DNA of 64,000 nt from Flavobacterium sp. (lineage in GTDB: Bacteria > Bacteroidota > Bacteroidia > Flavobacteriales > Flavobacteriaceae), in NCBI GenBank assembly GCA_027484725.1, contig JAIXSK010000017.1, positions 310,001 through 374,000 of the forward strand. The letters run 5' to 3'. The notes beneath the pieces are model-generated. The model saw only the letters and a program-made list of their open reading frames with translations, did no database searches and was not told the DNA's origin. This document shows positions 43,363-52,314 of the stretch, in pieces. Position numbers and translations under genes: made by a program. Every line of letters starts with the position of its first letter. The stretch's first letter is position 1.

Positions 43363-45476
43363 GATTGCGGTTGATGTGCCGGTTTGAGTAAATCATTGAC
43401 GGTTTTGACCGGGTTAAACGTAATGAGCGGAACCTCAACAAAAACAGTAATCCATTTGGCCATGGCTCCGTTCCACAAGCCGGGCAATTCATAGGCTTTG
43501 ATGTTTTTGCCTGCTTTGTTTTTATGAACAATAAAACCTGACTCAACATCAATGTATTGTTTTAAATCAAACTTATTGCCTTTGAAATCTTTGGTAGCGC
43601 ACACCAAATCTACGGGATTAAAGTGGGTTGATTGCGCCAAAATTTGGGCTTGCGCCGGATTGTTCAAATCAATTTGCGAGGCTTCAATGATTTGTAAAGA
43701 CAAATGCCCTTTTTGATCGCGCACCCAAAATGGTCCGCCCCCGGGCTCGCCTTCATTTTTAACCATCCCGCAGACGCGAATGGGGCGGTGTAGTAAATCT
43801 CTGAGGTATTCTATTTTATATTCAAAGGTGTATTTTTTGAAGTCTTCAATGATGGGCATGTTGAGCTTTTCACCAACAAAAGTCAAAATATCTGTCAAAT
43901 GATTTTCTGTAATTTGTTGGTTTTCAATGAGCCATAGCCAATCAAAGACCTGTTTTTGCAGCTCAAGTAGAATTCCTGCTAAGCCTTTTTTATAAAGTGT
44001 AATTTCTTCAATGTGATTCTGAATGACGTTGTCAATATTTTTGATAAAAATTACATCGGCCTCTATACGATTCAAATTTTCAATGAGTGCCCCATGTCCG
44101 GCGGGTCTGAATACCAAACGGCCGCGCTCATCTCTGAAGGGCTTATTGTCTAGACCAACCGCAATGGTATCGGTAGATTTATCTTGAAAAGAAAAATCAA
44201 TGTGGATTTGGGTATTGGTTTTTTGTTCGACTTTGCGGATTTCAGCATCAATAATGCGCTCAAATTGTGCTTGATGAATGTCAGAAATGGTAAAATGCAA
44301 ACGAGCAACACCTTGCGAACTGGCATAAAGCGCACTTTCGTTGAGATGTTCTTCAATAGGTGTGGCGGTATGGGTTGTGTATTTGTGAAAAGGCAGAATC
44401 GCTTTGGGTTTATTGCTGAAATTAAAATACTGCGCATCGAGCAAAAGCTTAATGAACTCATATTGTTTGCGGTCAGATTCCCATTCTGCATAATCAGCAT
44501 TGAGTTCTTTGAGAATCAACTCAATGGTTTCATAAAACGGAAACTTCTCTAAACCGGTCAAAAACACTTTTAAATCAGGTGCATTGTGCCGGTTGATGTA
44601 ACTGTTGATGGTGTCTGTTTCAGGGTCAAACTCATTGAGAAACTCATTGAGAAATTTGAACATTCTGCTGGCCGCACCAGAAGCCGGCACAAACTTGAGC
44701 AGTTTGAGTTTTTCTTTTTGGGCATCAAAATAACCGGCGTATTGTTCAAAATCGTCTTTGGTTTGCTTGATAATACCATCGTCTTTGGTGGCCGGCTTAA
44801 CCAAAATAGCTTTGGCAATGCCGTTTTGAAAAATGCCTAAATGCGCTCGGATGTCGTTGAGCGATATACCTTTATGATAAAAATGAACAAAATCATGCGA
44901 GGTAAATCCTGCGTTTTTGGCCTCGGTAAGAATCTGAACTATTTCGATGGCTTTTTGCAGTCGGGTTGAAGCATCTCCGGTCAGAACGACAAAAGGTTTG
45001 TCATTGGTAATTAGTGCTTGTTTGAAAATTTCAAAAGTTTGTTCGCGGTTGTTAGGCGCATCGCGCAAGTCGTCTTTTTCCCAGGGAACATCAACATCGG
45101 TCAAGAAAAACAAATCATATTTGTGCTTGCGGGCAGCTTTATCAAGCGTCGGATCGCAAAAGTTGTAGTAAATTTCAGAAAATACTTTGGTGACCAACAA
45201 ACATGTGTCACAAAACAAATACTGATTGGCCGTAAGTAAAGCCTCATTCTCAAATCGGGTTTGACCTATGGCAATTGGCATTAAATCATCCGGATCACAG
45301 ATTTGTTGGTAATTGTTCCATTTTTGCTGCAAATATTCCCGGGCGTATTCGGGTGCCCACTCGGTCTGAAAATGCTCAGCCAGTTGTTTGGCAAGCGTAG
45401 TTTTTCCGGTAGATTCTGGGCCGAATATCGCGAATTTTATGATGATAGAATGTTGTTGCTTAAGATTTTCCTCCAT
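43359..45476 (-). CDS. NadR-type kinase fused to DUF4301 (UGPase-like) domain
   Basis: A 705-residue protein starting at the ATG at 45476, inside the 3' end of pnuC. A start five codons earlier is possible. By numbering from that earlier start, residues about 18-190 are a NadR-like P-loop kinase (IFGPESTGKTTLAKQLAEHF at 22-41, APEYAREYL, FCDTCLLVTKVFSE, FFLTDVDVPWEKDDLRD). Residues about 195-710 are DUF4301. Within it VPASGAASRM (268-277) resembles the AAGxGTRM loop of sugar nucleotidyltransferases, and RPAGHGALIENL...FIKNIDN (462-488) resembles the UDP-sugar pyrophosphorylase GHGD...NIDN pair. I infer a kinase joined to a nucleotidyltransferase-like enzyme. Its partner is probably the PnuC permease. 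The substrate is unknown. Confidence 0.82.
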   Translation of the reverse strand: MEENLKQQHSIIIKFAIFGPESTGKTTLAKQLAEHFQTEWAPEYAREYLQQKWNNYQQICDPDDLMPIAIGQTRFENEALLTANQYLFCDTCLLVTKVFSEIYYNFCDPTLDKAARKHKYDLFFLTDVDVPWEKDDLRDAPNNREQTFEIFKQALITNDKPFVVLTGDASTRLQKAIEIVQILTEAKNAGFTSHDFVHFYHKGISLNDIRAHLGIFQNGIAKAILVKPATKDDGIIKQTKDDFEQYAGYFDAQKEKLKLLKFVPASGAASRMFKFLNEFLNEFDPETDTINSYINRHNAPDLKVFLTGLEKFPFYETIELILKELNADYAEWESDRKQYEFIKLLLDAQYFNFSNKPKAILPFHKYTTHTATPIEEHLNESALYASSQGVARLHFTISDIHQAQFERIIDAEIRKVEQKTNTQIHIDFSFQDKSTDTIAVGLDNKPFRDERGRLVFRPAGHGALIENLNRIEADVIFIKNIDNVIQNHIEEITLYKKGLAGILLELQKQVFDWLWLIENQQITENHLTDILTFVGEKLNMPIIEDFKKYTFEYKIEYLRDLLHRPIRVCGMVKNEGEPGGGPFWVRDQKGHLSLQIIEASQIDLNNPAQAQILAQSTHFNPVDLVCATKDFKGNKFDLKQYIDVESGFIVHKNKAGKNIKAYELPGLWNGAMAKWITVFVEVPLITFNPVKTVNDLLKPAHQPQS

Positions 45477-46060
45477 GTGCAATAAGCCCAAACGGCTAAA
45501 ATTGTAAATATTAAATATTGTAGTGCCAACATACCTAAACCTCGGTACGCATAAAGCGGAACCACCACTAAATCACCGATGATCCAAAGAGTCCAATTTT
45601 CAATTTTTTTATGCGCCATGTACCACATAGCTGTGAAAAAAAGACCCGCCGAACATATATCAACATAATTGTCCAGATGCATTGGATAATCAAAGGTTTT
45701 ATAGACTGCGAAAACTACAAAAATTGTCAGTAAAAACAATAGTATTCCGATGATTTTTTCACGTAAATCAGTACGTGAAATTTGTTGGTTTACTGCAATA
45801 GGTCTTTTCTTAGACCAGTGGTACCAACCGTAAATGCTCATAATGGAAAAATAGGCATTGAGCATCATATCGCCCAGATAACCTGCCTCATACAGCAAAT
45901 AAGTTGTAATAACTGTGGCAATCAAACCCGTTGGGTAGGCCCAAACATTTACTTTCTTAACCAACCAAACACTCCAGATACCCAATAAAAAGACAACCGC
46001 CTCGAGAAAAACCCGACTCATAGAAGCATCTTTGTAGGCATTAAAAAAAAAATCCATCAT
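45437..46060 (-). CDS. pnuC: PnuC-family vitamin/nucleoside transporter
   Basis: A 207-residue membrane protein with about seven helices. Family marks are WAYPTGLIATVITTYLLYEAG, the IYGWYHW motif and NWTLWIIGDLVVVPLYAYRG. PnuC transports nicotinamide riboside by facilitated diffusion, driven by phosphorylation. Relatives PnuT and PnuX carry thiamine and riboflavin. It overlaps the downstream NadR-like kinase gene by about 40 bases and its ATG overlaps the GGGP synthase stop by 4. The nearby thiamine riboswitch makes PnuT an alternative to PnuC, and the sequence alone does not decide it. Confidence 0.88.
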   Translation of the reverse strand: MMDFFFNAYKDASMSRVFLEAVVFLLGIWSVWLVKKVNVWAYPTGLIATVITTYLLYEAGYLGDMMLNAYFSIMSIYGWYHWSKKRPIAVNQQISRTDLREKIIGILLFLLTIFVVFAVYKTFDYPMHLDNYVDICSAGLFFTAMWYMAHKKIENWTLWIIGDLVVVPLYAYRGLGMLALQYLIFTILAVWAYCTWRKILSNNILSS

Positions 46061-46779
46061 GATTGTGACTCAAAAAAACAAGGATTTTCTTCAAAAGCCG
46101 TCCCAATAACCACCATATCAGCTCCGGCTGAGTAAGCATCTTGAATGGCTTGTTGGCTTCTGATACCTCCACCCACAATCACCGGAATTGAAACGGTTTT
46201 TGCTACTTGCTGAATCATATCGGTTGGAACCGAATTCAAAGCACCGCTTCCGGCTTCAAGATAAACAAGCCCGTGCCCTAAATATTGACCCGTTAATGCG
46301 GTATGCGCAGCCAAATCAAAATGTGCTCTATTAATTGGTTGGGTCTCACTCACACGCTGAACCGCAGTAACCGTCCCGCTTTCAATGAGAATATATGAGG
46401 TAGGTATAATTTCAAGTTGCATTTTTTGTAATACCGGCGTTGCTTTTATCTGATGCTCTATCAGGTAATCAGGATTGCGCCCCGAGATGAGCGACAAAAA
46501 TAAAATACCATCAGCTAAATTAGATATTTGCGCATAATGCCCCGGAAACAGCAGTACCGGTAACTGAGTTAGCTTTTTGAATTGACCCACAAGCGCGTCT
46601 AAATCAGCTCCGTAAAAAGTGCTTCCACCCACCAAAATATGGGTGATCGGAGCCGATTTTATTTTTTCTGACAGCATCACAACTTGATCTACTGAAGTTT
46701 TCTCAGGATCAATAAGAACGGCCAGTAATTTTTGACCGCTTTGTTTGGCTTTTTGTATAGATTGATAGATAAAACTCAT
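46057..46779 (-). CDS. Geranylgeranylglyceryl phosphate synthase family protein
   Basis: A 240-residue TIM-barrel protein. Signatures are LLAVLIDPEKTSVDQV at the N-terminus, HILVGGSTFYGADLDALV, LLFPGHYAQISNLADGILFLSLISGRNPDYLI and the C-terminal VPVIVGGGIRSQQAIQDAYSAGADMVVIGTA phosphate site, here with IPVIVGGGI. Bacterial members make (hepta)prenyl- or geranylgeranyl-glycerol phosphate. The lipid role in Bacteroidetes is not settled. It overlaps both neighbours by 4 bases (ATGA). Confidence 0.93.
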   Translation of the reverse strand: MSFIYQSIQKAKQSGQKLLAVLIDPEKTSVDQVVMLSEKIKSAPITHILVGGSTFYGADLDALVGQFKKLTQLPVLLFPGHYAQISNLADGILFLSLISGRNPDYLIEHQIKATPVLQKMQLEIIPTSYILIESGTVTAVQRVSETQPINRAHFDLAAHTALTGQYLGHGLVYLEAGSGALNSVPTDMIQQVAKTVSIPVIVGGGIRSQQAIQDAYSAGADMVVIGTAFEENPCFFESQS

Positions 46780-47408
46780 GCTGATTCAAAAGTGCAGACA
46801 AAGATATAGCCTTCGCGTTTAACAAAATAAACCGGAAAAAATTCTGTTTGGTTGTTGAAATCTAATCGGGCTGTAGCTCTCCCGTCTGAAAGTTGAAAAG
46901 GTAATTCACTGATGTGGTTCGGATAACTGATGCCTTTTTCATTTTTGATTTTAAAAACAGATTCTTTGATGCCCCAAATAATGGTTGCCTTTTCAATTTG
47001 CTCATTTTCTGACAAGCCCGAGAGATGTGTATTTACATCCATAAAGCGTGAGGCAATGCGCAGTGCCTTGGGCGCAATAGCCTCAATGTCAAGACCAACG
47101 TTTACAGCACTGACCACAAGCCCTGAAAATCCGTGTGCATGCGAAATAGAAATAAACTTTTTGCCCGCCAATAAAGGTTTTCCGAACGGGTCATAAGACA
47201 AGTCAAAATCTGAACTCCCTAGGTATTGAAGCAAATTTCTAACCGATAAAAAACCTTTTTGATGCTCGGTTGATTTCATGCCGTTGAGCCGCTGATGCGA
47301 TTCGGGACGCAAATGCAAATGGGCTTTGAGCTCTTCAAGCGATTCCTCAATCTTCCAGAGGTGTAATTGGGTATGCGGGTTTATGGTGATAGTTTGGTAA
47401 AAAGGCAT
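46776..47408 (-). CDS. 4'-phosphopantetheinyl transferase superfamily protein
   Basis: I chose the ATG at 47408 (MPFYQTITINPHTQLHLWKIEES), which fits the family start. Another ATG lies four codons earlier. The 210-residue product has the Sfp-type motifs: SISHAHGFSGLVV, the Mg-binding VGLDIE and the catalytic WGIKESVFKI. It attaches phosphopantetheine to carrier proteins. It is the first gene of the five-gene overlapping operon. A dispersed repeat lies 17 bases upstream of its start, where its promoter or leader would be. Confidence 0.88.
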   Translation of the reverse strand: MPFYQTITINPHTQLHLWKIEESLEELKAHLHLRPESHQRLNGMKSTEHQKGFLSVRNLLQYLGSSDFDLSYDPFGKPLLAGKKFISISHAHGFSGLVVSAVNVGLDIEAIAPKALRIASRFMDVNTHLSGLSENEQIEKATIIWGIKESVFKIKNEKGISYPNHISELPFQLSDGRATARLDFNNQTEFFPVYFVKREGYIFVCTFESA

Positions 47409-47424
47409 AGTGTTGAACATTCTC

Positions 47425-47511
47425 TAGCCCCGGTAGCAGCGGCATCCTCCTGATTTTTTGTAGGCTAGCCGAAAGAAAATCAGGAGATAGAGCGAATAAC
47501 GGGAAATAGCT
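47425..47511 (-). repeat. Dispersed hairpin element, copy C
   Basis: On the minus strand: 5' core TTATTCGCTCTATC, arm TCCTGATTTT, arm AAAATCAGGA, then GGATGCCGCTGCTACC. The arms (window 47476-47485 and 47448-47457) pair perfectly over ten bases. ATC then pairs with GAT across one bulged G. It occupies much of the short intergenic region between the phosphopantetheinyl transferase and ahcY. Confidence 0.8.
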
Positions 47512-47600
47512 TCAAATTATTTTTCTGATTATTAGCAGGTTAAACCGCGTCAACGATTCATAAATTTACTTTAAAGCTTTTAAAATAAAAACTTAGTTCG

Positions 47601-47608
47601 TACTTTTG
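47601..47608 (+). promoter_or_regulatory. Candidate promoter -7 box of ahcY
   Basis: TACTTTTG matches TAnnTTTG and is followed by GC, as at rplM. It lies 36 bases before the ahcY ATG. The -33 box is only T-rich. Confidence 0.5.
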
Positions 47609-47643
47609 CCCGCTCAAAATATAATCACAAATATACTTTTTAA

Positions 47644-48960
47644 ATGAGTACGAAAACCATACCTTATGTACCTTATAAAGTTAAAGACATTTCTTTGGCT
47701 GAATGGGGAAGAAAAGAAATTCAATTGGCCGAAGCTGAAATGCCGGGTTTGATGGCTCTAAGAGCAGAATACGGCCCGAGTCAACCTTTGAAAGGCGCGC
47801 GCATTGCAGGCTGCTTGCACATGACCATTCAAACGGCTGTTTTGATTGAAACTTTGGTGGCTTTGGGTGCTGAAGTAACTTGGTCTTCATGCAACATTTT
47901 TTCAACGCAAGACCACGCAGCCGCTTCCATTGCTGCTGCTGGAATTCCGGTGTATGCTTGGAAAGGCATGAATGCTGAAGAATTTGACTGGTGCATTGAA
48001 CAAACGCTTTTCTTTGGCGAAGACAGAAAGCCGCTCAACATGATTTTAGACGATGGCGGTGATTTGACCAACATGGTTTTTGATCAATATACAGAACTCG
48101 TTGAAGGCATCAAAGGTTTGTCTGAAGAGACCACTACCGGCGTACACCGCTTGTACGAAAGAATGAAAAACGGCACTTTGTATATGCCGGCCATCAACGT
48201 AAACGATTCGGTGACTAAATCAAAATTTGACAACAAATACGGCTGTAAAGAATCGGCAGTTGATGCGGTTCGTCGCGCAACCGATGTGATGTTGGCCGGA
48301 AAACGTGTCGTTGTTTGCGGTTATGGTGACGTAGGTAAAGGTACTGCGGCTTCATTCCGCGGAGCTGGTTCTATTGTTACCGTTACTGAAATTGACCCGA
48401 TTTGTGCGCTTCAAGCAGCCATGGACGGATACGAAGTAAAACGCTTAGACACCGTAATTAGCAATGCTGATATCGTGATTACAACTACCGGCAACAAAGA
48501 CATTGTGGTAGGCCGTCACTTTGAAGCCATGAAAGACAAAACCATCGTTTGCAACATCGGTCACTTTGACAATGAAATTGATATGGCTTGGCTCAACGAC
48601 AACTTTGGCGATACCAAAAAAGAAGTAAAACCACAAGTGGATATTTACAATGTAAACGGAAAAGAAGTCATCATCTTGGCCGAAGGTCGTTTGGTGAACT
48701 TAGGTTGTGCCACCGGTCATCCAAGTTTTGTGATGAGTAACTCATTTACCAACCAAACTTTGGCGCAAATTGAATTGTGGACCAACAGCGCTGCCTATAA
48801 AAATGAAGTTTATATGTTGCCCAAACATCTAGACGAAAAAGTAGCTGCTTTACACTTGGCTAAATTGGGTGTTGAACTAGAAGTTTTAAACTCAGAACAA
48901 GCCGCTTATATTGGTGTAGAGGTTCAAGGACCGTACAAGCCAGAATACTACAGATACTAA
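47644..48960 (+). CDS. ahcY: Adenosylhomocysteinase
   Basis: A 438-residue protein. Signatures are [38 protein letters not shown], the NAD-binding [20 protein letters not shown] and the C-terminal YKPEYYRY that closes the NAD site of the neighbouring subunit. It splits S-adenosylhomocysteine to adenosine and homocysteine in the methyl cycle. The length is usual. It is transcribed alone, divergent from the phosphopantetheinyl transferase operon, and ends at a terminator. Confidence 0.98.
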   Translation: MSTKTIPYVPYKVKDISLAEWGRKEIQLAEAEMPGLMALRAEYGPSQPLKGARIAGCLHMTIQTAVLIETLVALGAEVTWSSCNIFSTQDHAAASIAAAGIPVYAWKGMNAEEFDWCIEQTLFFGEDRKPLNMILDDGGDLTNMVFDQYTELVEGIKGLSEETTTGVHRLYERMKNGTLYMPAINVNDSVTKSKFDNKYGCKESAVDAVRRATDVMLAGKRVVVCGYGDVGKGTAASFRGAGSIVTVTEIDPICALQAAMDGYEVKRLDTVISNADIVITTTGNKDIVVGRHFEAMKDKTIVCNIGHFDNEIDMAWLNDNFGDTKKEVKPQVDIYNVNGKEVIILAEGRLVNLGCATGHPSFVMSNSFTNQTLAQIELWTNSAAYKNEVYMLPKHLDEKVAALHLAKLGVELEVLNSEQAAYIGVEVQGPYKPEYYRY

Positions 48961-48992
48961 GAAAGATTTTAGCATCTTAAGATGATATGATT

Positions 48993-49022
48993 AAACCCTT
49001 ACTGAGAAGTGAGGGTTTTTTG
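48993..49022 (+). terminator. Rho-independent terminator after ahcY
   Basis: AAACCCTTACT (48993-49003) and AGTGAGGGTTT (49008-49018) pair over 11 positions with one G-T, followed by T residues. Confidence 0.85.
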
Positions 49023-49063
49023 TTTTGATTTTTCTATCTTTAGGAAGCCAAAAACAAACTTTT

Positions 49064-49456
49064 ATGAAAAGAATATCCATTGCGCTGCTTTTTTTGACCT
49101 TGTGGGCTTGTAAGAAAGAAACCGTCGAAACAGTTGAAACTACCAAAGTCAACCATTCCGTCAAAACCGTAACCACATCCACTACAAGAATCAAAACCGA
49201 TTTAGACCTATCGGCAGATTCAATCAAAATTCAATTAGAAAAAGCCCAAATCGAGATTCAAAAAGCCATTGAAAAAGGTGATAAAAAAGCGCAAGCTTCG
49301 GCTCAAAAAGCCGCCGATGAAGCGCAAGCTGCTTGGAACAAAATAAAAAAAGAACTTGAAAAAAGCACCCAAGAAACCAAGTCATCATTGCAAGACGCTA
49401 AAGATAAAGCCAAGGAAAGTTATAACGAAGTGCTCGAAAAAGCGAAAGTAAAATAA
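49064..49456 (+). CDS. Coiled-coil lipoprotein
   Basis: The start at 49064 gives a lipoprotein signal (MKRISIALLFLTLWACKK). The 130-residue product has a threonine-rich linker and then, from about 45, a long charged helix of heptads rich in Lys, Ala and Glu (KIQLEKAQIEIQKAIEKGDKKAQ onward), resembling YtxH or LEA-like stress proteins. The function is unknown. It sits 5 bases before the GH85 gene and is probably co-transcribed with it. Confidence 0.75.
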   Translation: MKRISIALLFLTLWACKKETVETVETTKVNHSVKTVTTSTTRIKTDLDLSADSIKIQLEKAQIEIQKAIEKGDKKAQASAQKAADEAQAAWNKIKKELEKSTQETKSSLQDAKDKAKESYNEVLEKAKVK

Positions 49457-49461
49457 ATACT

Positions 49462-51474
49462 ATGAAAAAAATATTCATCTGCGGATGCTGGCTAATAACC
49501 TTACAGAGCTTTGCCCAAATCATCAACTCAGCGCCTTACATATTAACGGTTGACGAAGCCAAACAATGGACACAAGACGGCCCAACCGCATCCACTGATT
49601 TAATCGCCACGGTTGCGCTTGCTGAGCGATTTACCGATGCCAGCACGCAATTCAATCCGGCCTTGACCGATCAGATGAAAATTGCTTATTTACCTGACGG
49701 CATGAACAATTTTGGGAATTACTTTGGCGAACAAAGTCAATTTAATCTATACAATTTTACGCATTGGCAATACATAGACAAGCTCGTTTGGTTTGGCGGG
49801 ACCGCCTCACAAACCCTTCAACTTCCCTCATCGCCTTGGGTCAATGCCGCACACAGAAATGGTGTAAAAGTTTTGGGTAATGTGTTTTTTGCGCCCACTG
49901 CTTTTGGTGGATCTACCACAACCCTGACCAATTTTCTCGAACAAGACGGCACTGGAAATTTTGTGATTTTGCCCAAAATGATTCAGATGATGCAATACTA
50001 CGGCTTTGACGGTTGGTTCATCAACGAAGAAACGGCTACCAATGCCACGACCGCTTTGCTCATGCGCGATTTTGTCAAAGCATTGACCACAGCCGCTGAA
50101 GCCATTGGCAAAGAAGTCATGTGGTATGACGCCATGCGACTCAACGGAGCCGTAGGTTGGCAAAACCGGCTCAATGCCAACAACAGTCCACTGGTGCAAG
50201 ACGATGCCGACGGCGATTCTGCTAATGGTTTTGAAAGCCGGGTCAGCAGTAGCATTTTTATCAATTTTTTCTGGAGTGGCGCCACTTTACCCGCCACCTC
50301 AAGAGCTCGTGCCGCCACCATTGGTCGTTCAGAGTTTGATGTGTTTACCGGAGCCGACATCTGGCCCGGACGCAACCAAGGCGATTTTGAAACAAGCGGC
50401 AACATCTTTATGAGCAACTTGCACCAAACCGATGGCACGACACCGGTTACTTCACTCGGATTGTTTGCGCCCAACTGTGTGTACAACAATTCTACCTATA
50501 CCAACTTCAACAATGACCCGAATGATTACGCAAGTTTTTATAATGCGGAAAATCATTTGTTCTCGGGTGATGACAACAATCCGGCAAGCGTTGATGCCTC
50601 GGGTTTTAAAGGATTATGCAATTGGATTCCTGAAGCTTCAGTGATTACTTCGATTCCTTTCAATACCGATTTCAGCACCGGGCATGGCACTAAAAAATTC
50701 AATCTTGGCACACAGATAAGTTCTGACAGCTGGCATGACATGAATAAACAGGCGCTTCTTCCAACCTGGCAATGGGCTTTTTCAGAAACCGGATTGAATG
50801 CCAATTGGGATTTCAATGATGCGTTTACAAATGGAAATTCTATAAAGATAACCGGAAACCTTCCGACGAGCCATCCGATTGATCTGATGCTATATAAGAC
50901 AAAACTTGCCATTAACGATGGCGTTTTCAAGTTTAATGTCTTTTATAAAGCTTCTGAGAGCAATGATCCGAAGATGAATTTATTGGTTGTTTTTGCCGAT
51001 GAACCTGCACAGAAATATGAATTCCCAATAGTAGGCGGCATTCATTTCAACAATTGGACCTGGAGTGAAATTGTACTTCCGTTTGAATATTCAACCCGTG
51101 AAATTGCAATGATTGGTTTCCGTTTCGAATCAGATGCTGCCATTGCGGGTTATACAATTAATCTTGGCGGAATAACTCTTGAAAATGTGGTTTTAGGAAC
51201 AACAAACCCAACTCAAAAAGAAGGTTTTGTGAAAGTAAGTTATCCAACGCAAGCAAATAAAAATATACTTTTTACAATCAATTGGCCCAACGCGGAGCTA
51301 TTGAAATGCACTTTGTATGATTTACAAGGAAAAACGATTCAGGTAAATTCTATAAAACTTAATGACACAACAGATTTCGCTTTAGATACGAATACAATTG
51401 CGACCGGAACATATATGATCAAGTTCACCGATTCGAAAAACACTTCAGAAACCAAGAAAATCATAATCAAATAA
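49462..51474 (+). CDS. Secreted GH85 endo-beta-N-acetylglucosaminidase with T9SS domain
   Basis: A 670-residue protein with a signal peptide (MKKIFICGCWLITLQSFAQ). The GH85 barrel covers about 60-400: MKIAYLPDGMNNFGNYFG, VNAAHRNGVKVLGNVFF, and the catalytic FDGWFINEE where N188 and E190 form the family's N-x-E pair. Then MWYDAMRLNGAVGWQNRLN and FDVFTGADIWPGRN follow. A beta-sandwich region covers about 400-575. A T9SS type A domain closes the protein (TLYDLQGKTIQV, TGTYMIKFTDS). GH85 enzymes cut the chitobiose core of N-glycans, suggesting glycoprotein scavenging. No other glycan genes adjoin. Confidence 0.93.
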   Translation: MKKIFICGCWLITLQSFAQIINSAPYILTVDEAKQWTQDGPTASTDLIATVALAERFTDASTQFNPALTDQMKIAYLPDGMNNFGNYFGEQSQFNLYNFTHWQYIDKLVWFGGTASQTLQLPSSPWVNAAHRNGVKVLGNVFFAPTAFGGSTTTLTNFLEQDGTGNFVILPKMIQMMQYYGFDGWFINEETATNATTALLMRDFVKALTTAAEAIGKEVMWYDAMRLNGAVGWQNRLNANNSPLVQDDADGDSANGFESRVSSSIFINFFWSGATLPATSRARAATIGRSEFDVFTGADIWPGRNQGDFETSGNIFMSNLHQTDGTTPVTSLGLFAPNCVYNNSTYTNFNNDPNDYASFYNAENHLFSGDDNNPASVDASGFKGLCNWIPEASVITSIPFNTDFSTGHGTKKFNLGTQISSDSWHDMNKQALLPTWQWAFSETGLNANWDFNDAFTNGNSIKITGNLPTSHPIDLMLYKTKLAINDGVFKFNVFYKASESNDPKMNLLVVFADEPAQKYEFPIVGGIHFNNWTWSEIVLPFEYSTREIAMIGFRFESDAAIAGYTINLGGITLENVVLGTTNPTQKEGFVKVSYPTQANKNILFTINWPNAELLKCTLYDLQGKTIQVNSIKLNDTTDFALDTNTIATGTYMIKFTDSKNTSETKKIIIK

Positions 51475-51487
51475 ACCCAAAACAAAA

Positions 51488-51517
51488 AGCCCGATTCAAT
51501 GAATCGGGCTTTTTTTA
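51488..51517. terminator. Bidirectional terminator between the GH85 gene and rpmA
   Basis: AGCCCGATTC (51488-51497) and GAATCGGGCT (51501-51510) form a perfect ten-pair stem, with T runs on both strands, between convergent genes. Confidence 0.9.
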
Positions 51518-51535
51518 TGAGATAAAATCTAGTTC

Positions 51536-51796
51536 TTATGCTTCAAAAGGAAGTATAGAAACGTATGATTTGTTATCAGCTTTTTTCTGGAACTTCACAA
51601 TTCCGTCCACTTTTGCATGCAAAGTGTGATCTTTGCTGATGTAAACGTTTTCACCCGGATTGTGTTTAGAACCTCTTTGTCTTACGATGATGTTCCCTGC
51701 AATAGCAGCTTGACCTCCAAAAATCTTAACACCTAAACGTTTCGATTCTGATTCTCTACCATTCTTAGAACTACCGACACCTTTCTTGTGAGCCAT
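51536..51796 (-). CDS. rpmA: 50S ribosomal protein L27
   Basis: An 86-residue protein starting [24 protein letters not shown], the family signature, with [16 protein letters not shown] following. No N-terminal extension is present, so the mature N-terminus would reach the peptidyl transferase centre directly. It follows rplU by 23 bases, the standard L21-L27 pair, and ends at a terminator. Confidence 0.98.
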   Translation of the reverse strand: MAHKKGVGSSKNGRESESKRLGVKIFGGQAAIAGNIIVRQRGSKHNPGENVYISKDHTLHAKVDGIVKFQKKADNKSYVSILPFEA

Positions 51797-51819
51797 GACG
51801 TATTAGTTTTTAATGTTAA

Positions 51820-52185
51820 TTATTCTTCAGTTGTTGCTTCTGCTTTTTTAGGAGCTGCTTTCTTTTTAGCGCCTGAAGCATTAATGCCTTCGATTACGAT
51901 TTGGGTAAGAGACTGTCTGTGACCGTTTTTCTTTTTGTACCCTTTTCTTCTTTTCTTTTTGAAAACAATTACTTTGTCTCCTTTTAAGTGTTGTAACACT
52001 TTGGCTTCTACTGAAGCTCCTTCTATAGCCGGGGCGCCTAAAGTAACGTTTCCGTTATCGTCCAACAAAAGAACTTTGTCAAAAGAAACTTTTGAACCTT
52101 CTTCGCTAGCCAAACGGTGCACGTACACCTTTAAGTCTTTGCTTACTTTGAATTGTTGCCCTGCTATCTCTACGATTGCATACAT
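51820..52185 (-). CDS. rplU: 50S ribosomal protein L21
   Basis: A 121-residue protein with MYAIVEIAGQQFKVSKDLKVYVHRL and the L21 signature KVIVFKKKRRKGYKKKNGHRQ. A lysine/alanine-rich tail of about 18 residues (AKKKAAPKKAEATTEE) extends past the usual end. It is the first gene of rplU-rpmA and has a well-formed Bacteroidetes promoter upstream. Confidence 0.98.
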   Translation of the reverse strand: MYAIVEIAGQQFKVSKDLKVYVHRLASEEGSKVSFDKVLLLDDNGNVTLGAPAIEGASVEAKVLQHLKGDKVIVFKKKRRKGYKKKNGHRQSLTQIVIEGINASGAKKKAAPKKAEATTEE

Positions 52186-52217
52186 AACAATGAATTTAGT
52201 TGTTTATAAAATGGACG

Positions 52218-52247
52218 CAAATATACAGCTAAAATTGACACCTACAA
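52218..52247 (-). promoter_or_regulatory. Promoter of rplU-rpmA
   Basis: On the minus strand TTG (52247-52245), 19 bases, TATATTTG (52225-52218). Both boxes and the spacing fit the Bacteroidetes consensus, 33 bases before the rplU ATG. Confidence 0.75.
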
Positions 52248-52314
52248 CAACTTGCGCAAAAAAATTCAAGTTATTCAAAACCAACACCCATAGCCTGCTT
52301 TTATCATGTTTTTT

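Noticed and set aside
45437..46060. pnuC as a member of the TPP riboswitch regulon
   Set aside because: The riboswitch lies downstream of arfB in the direction of transcription, so it cannot control pnuC in cis.
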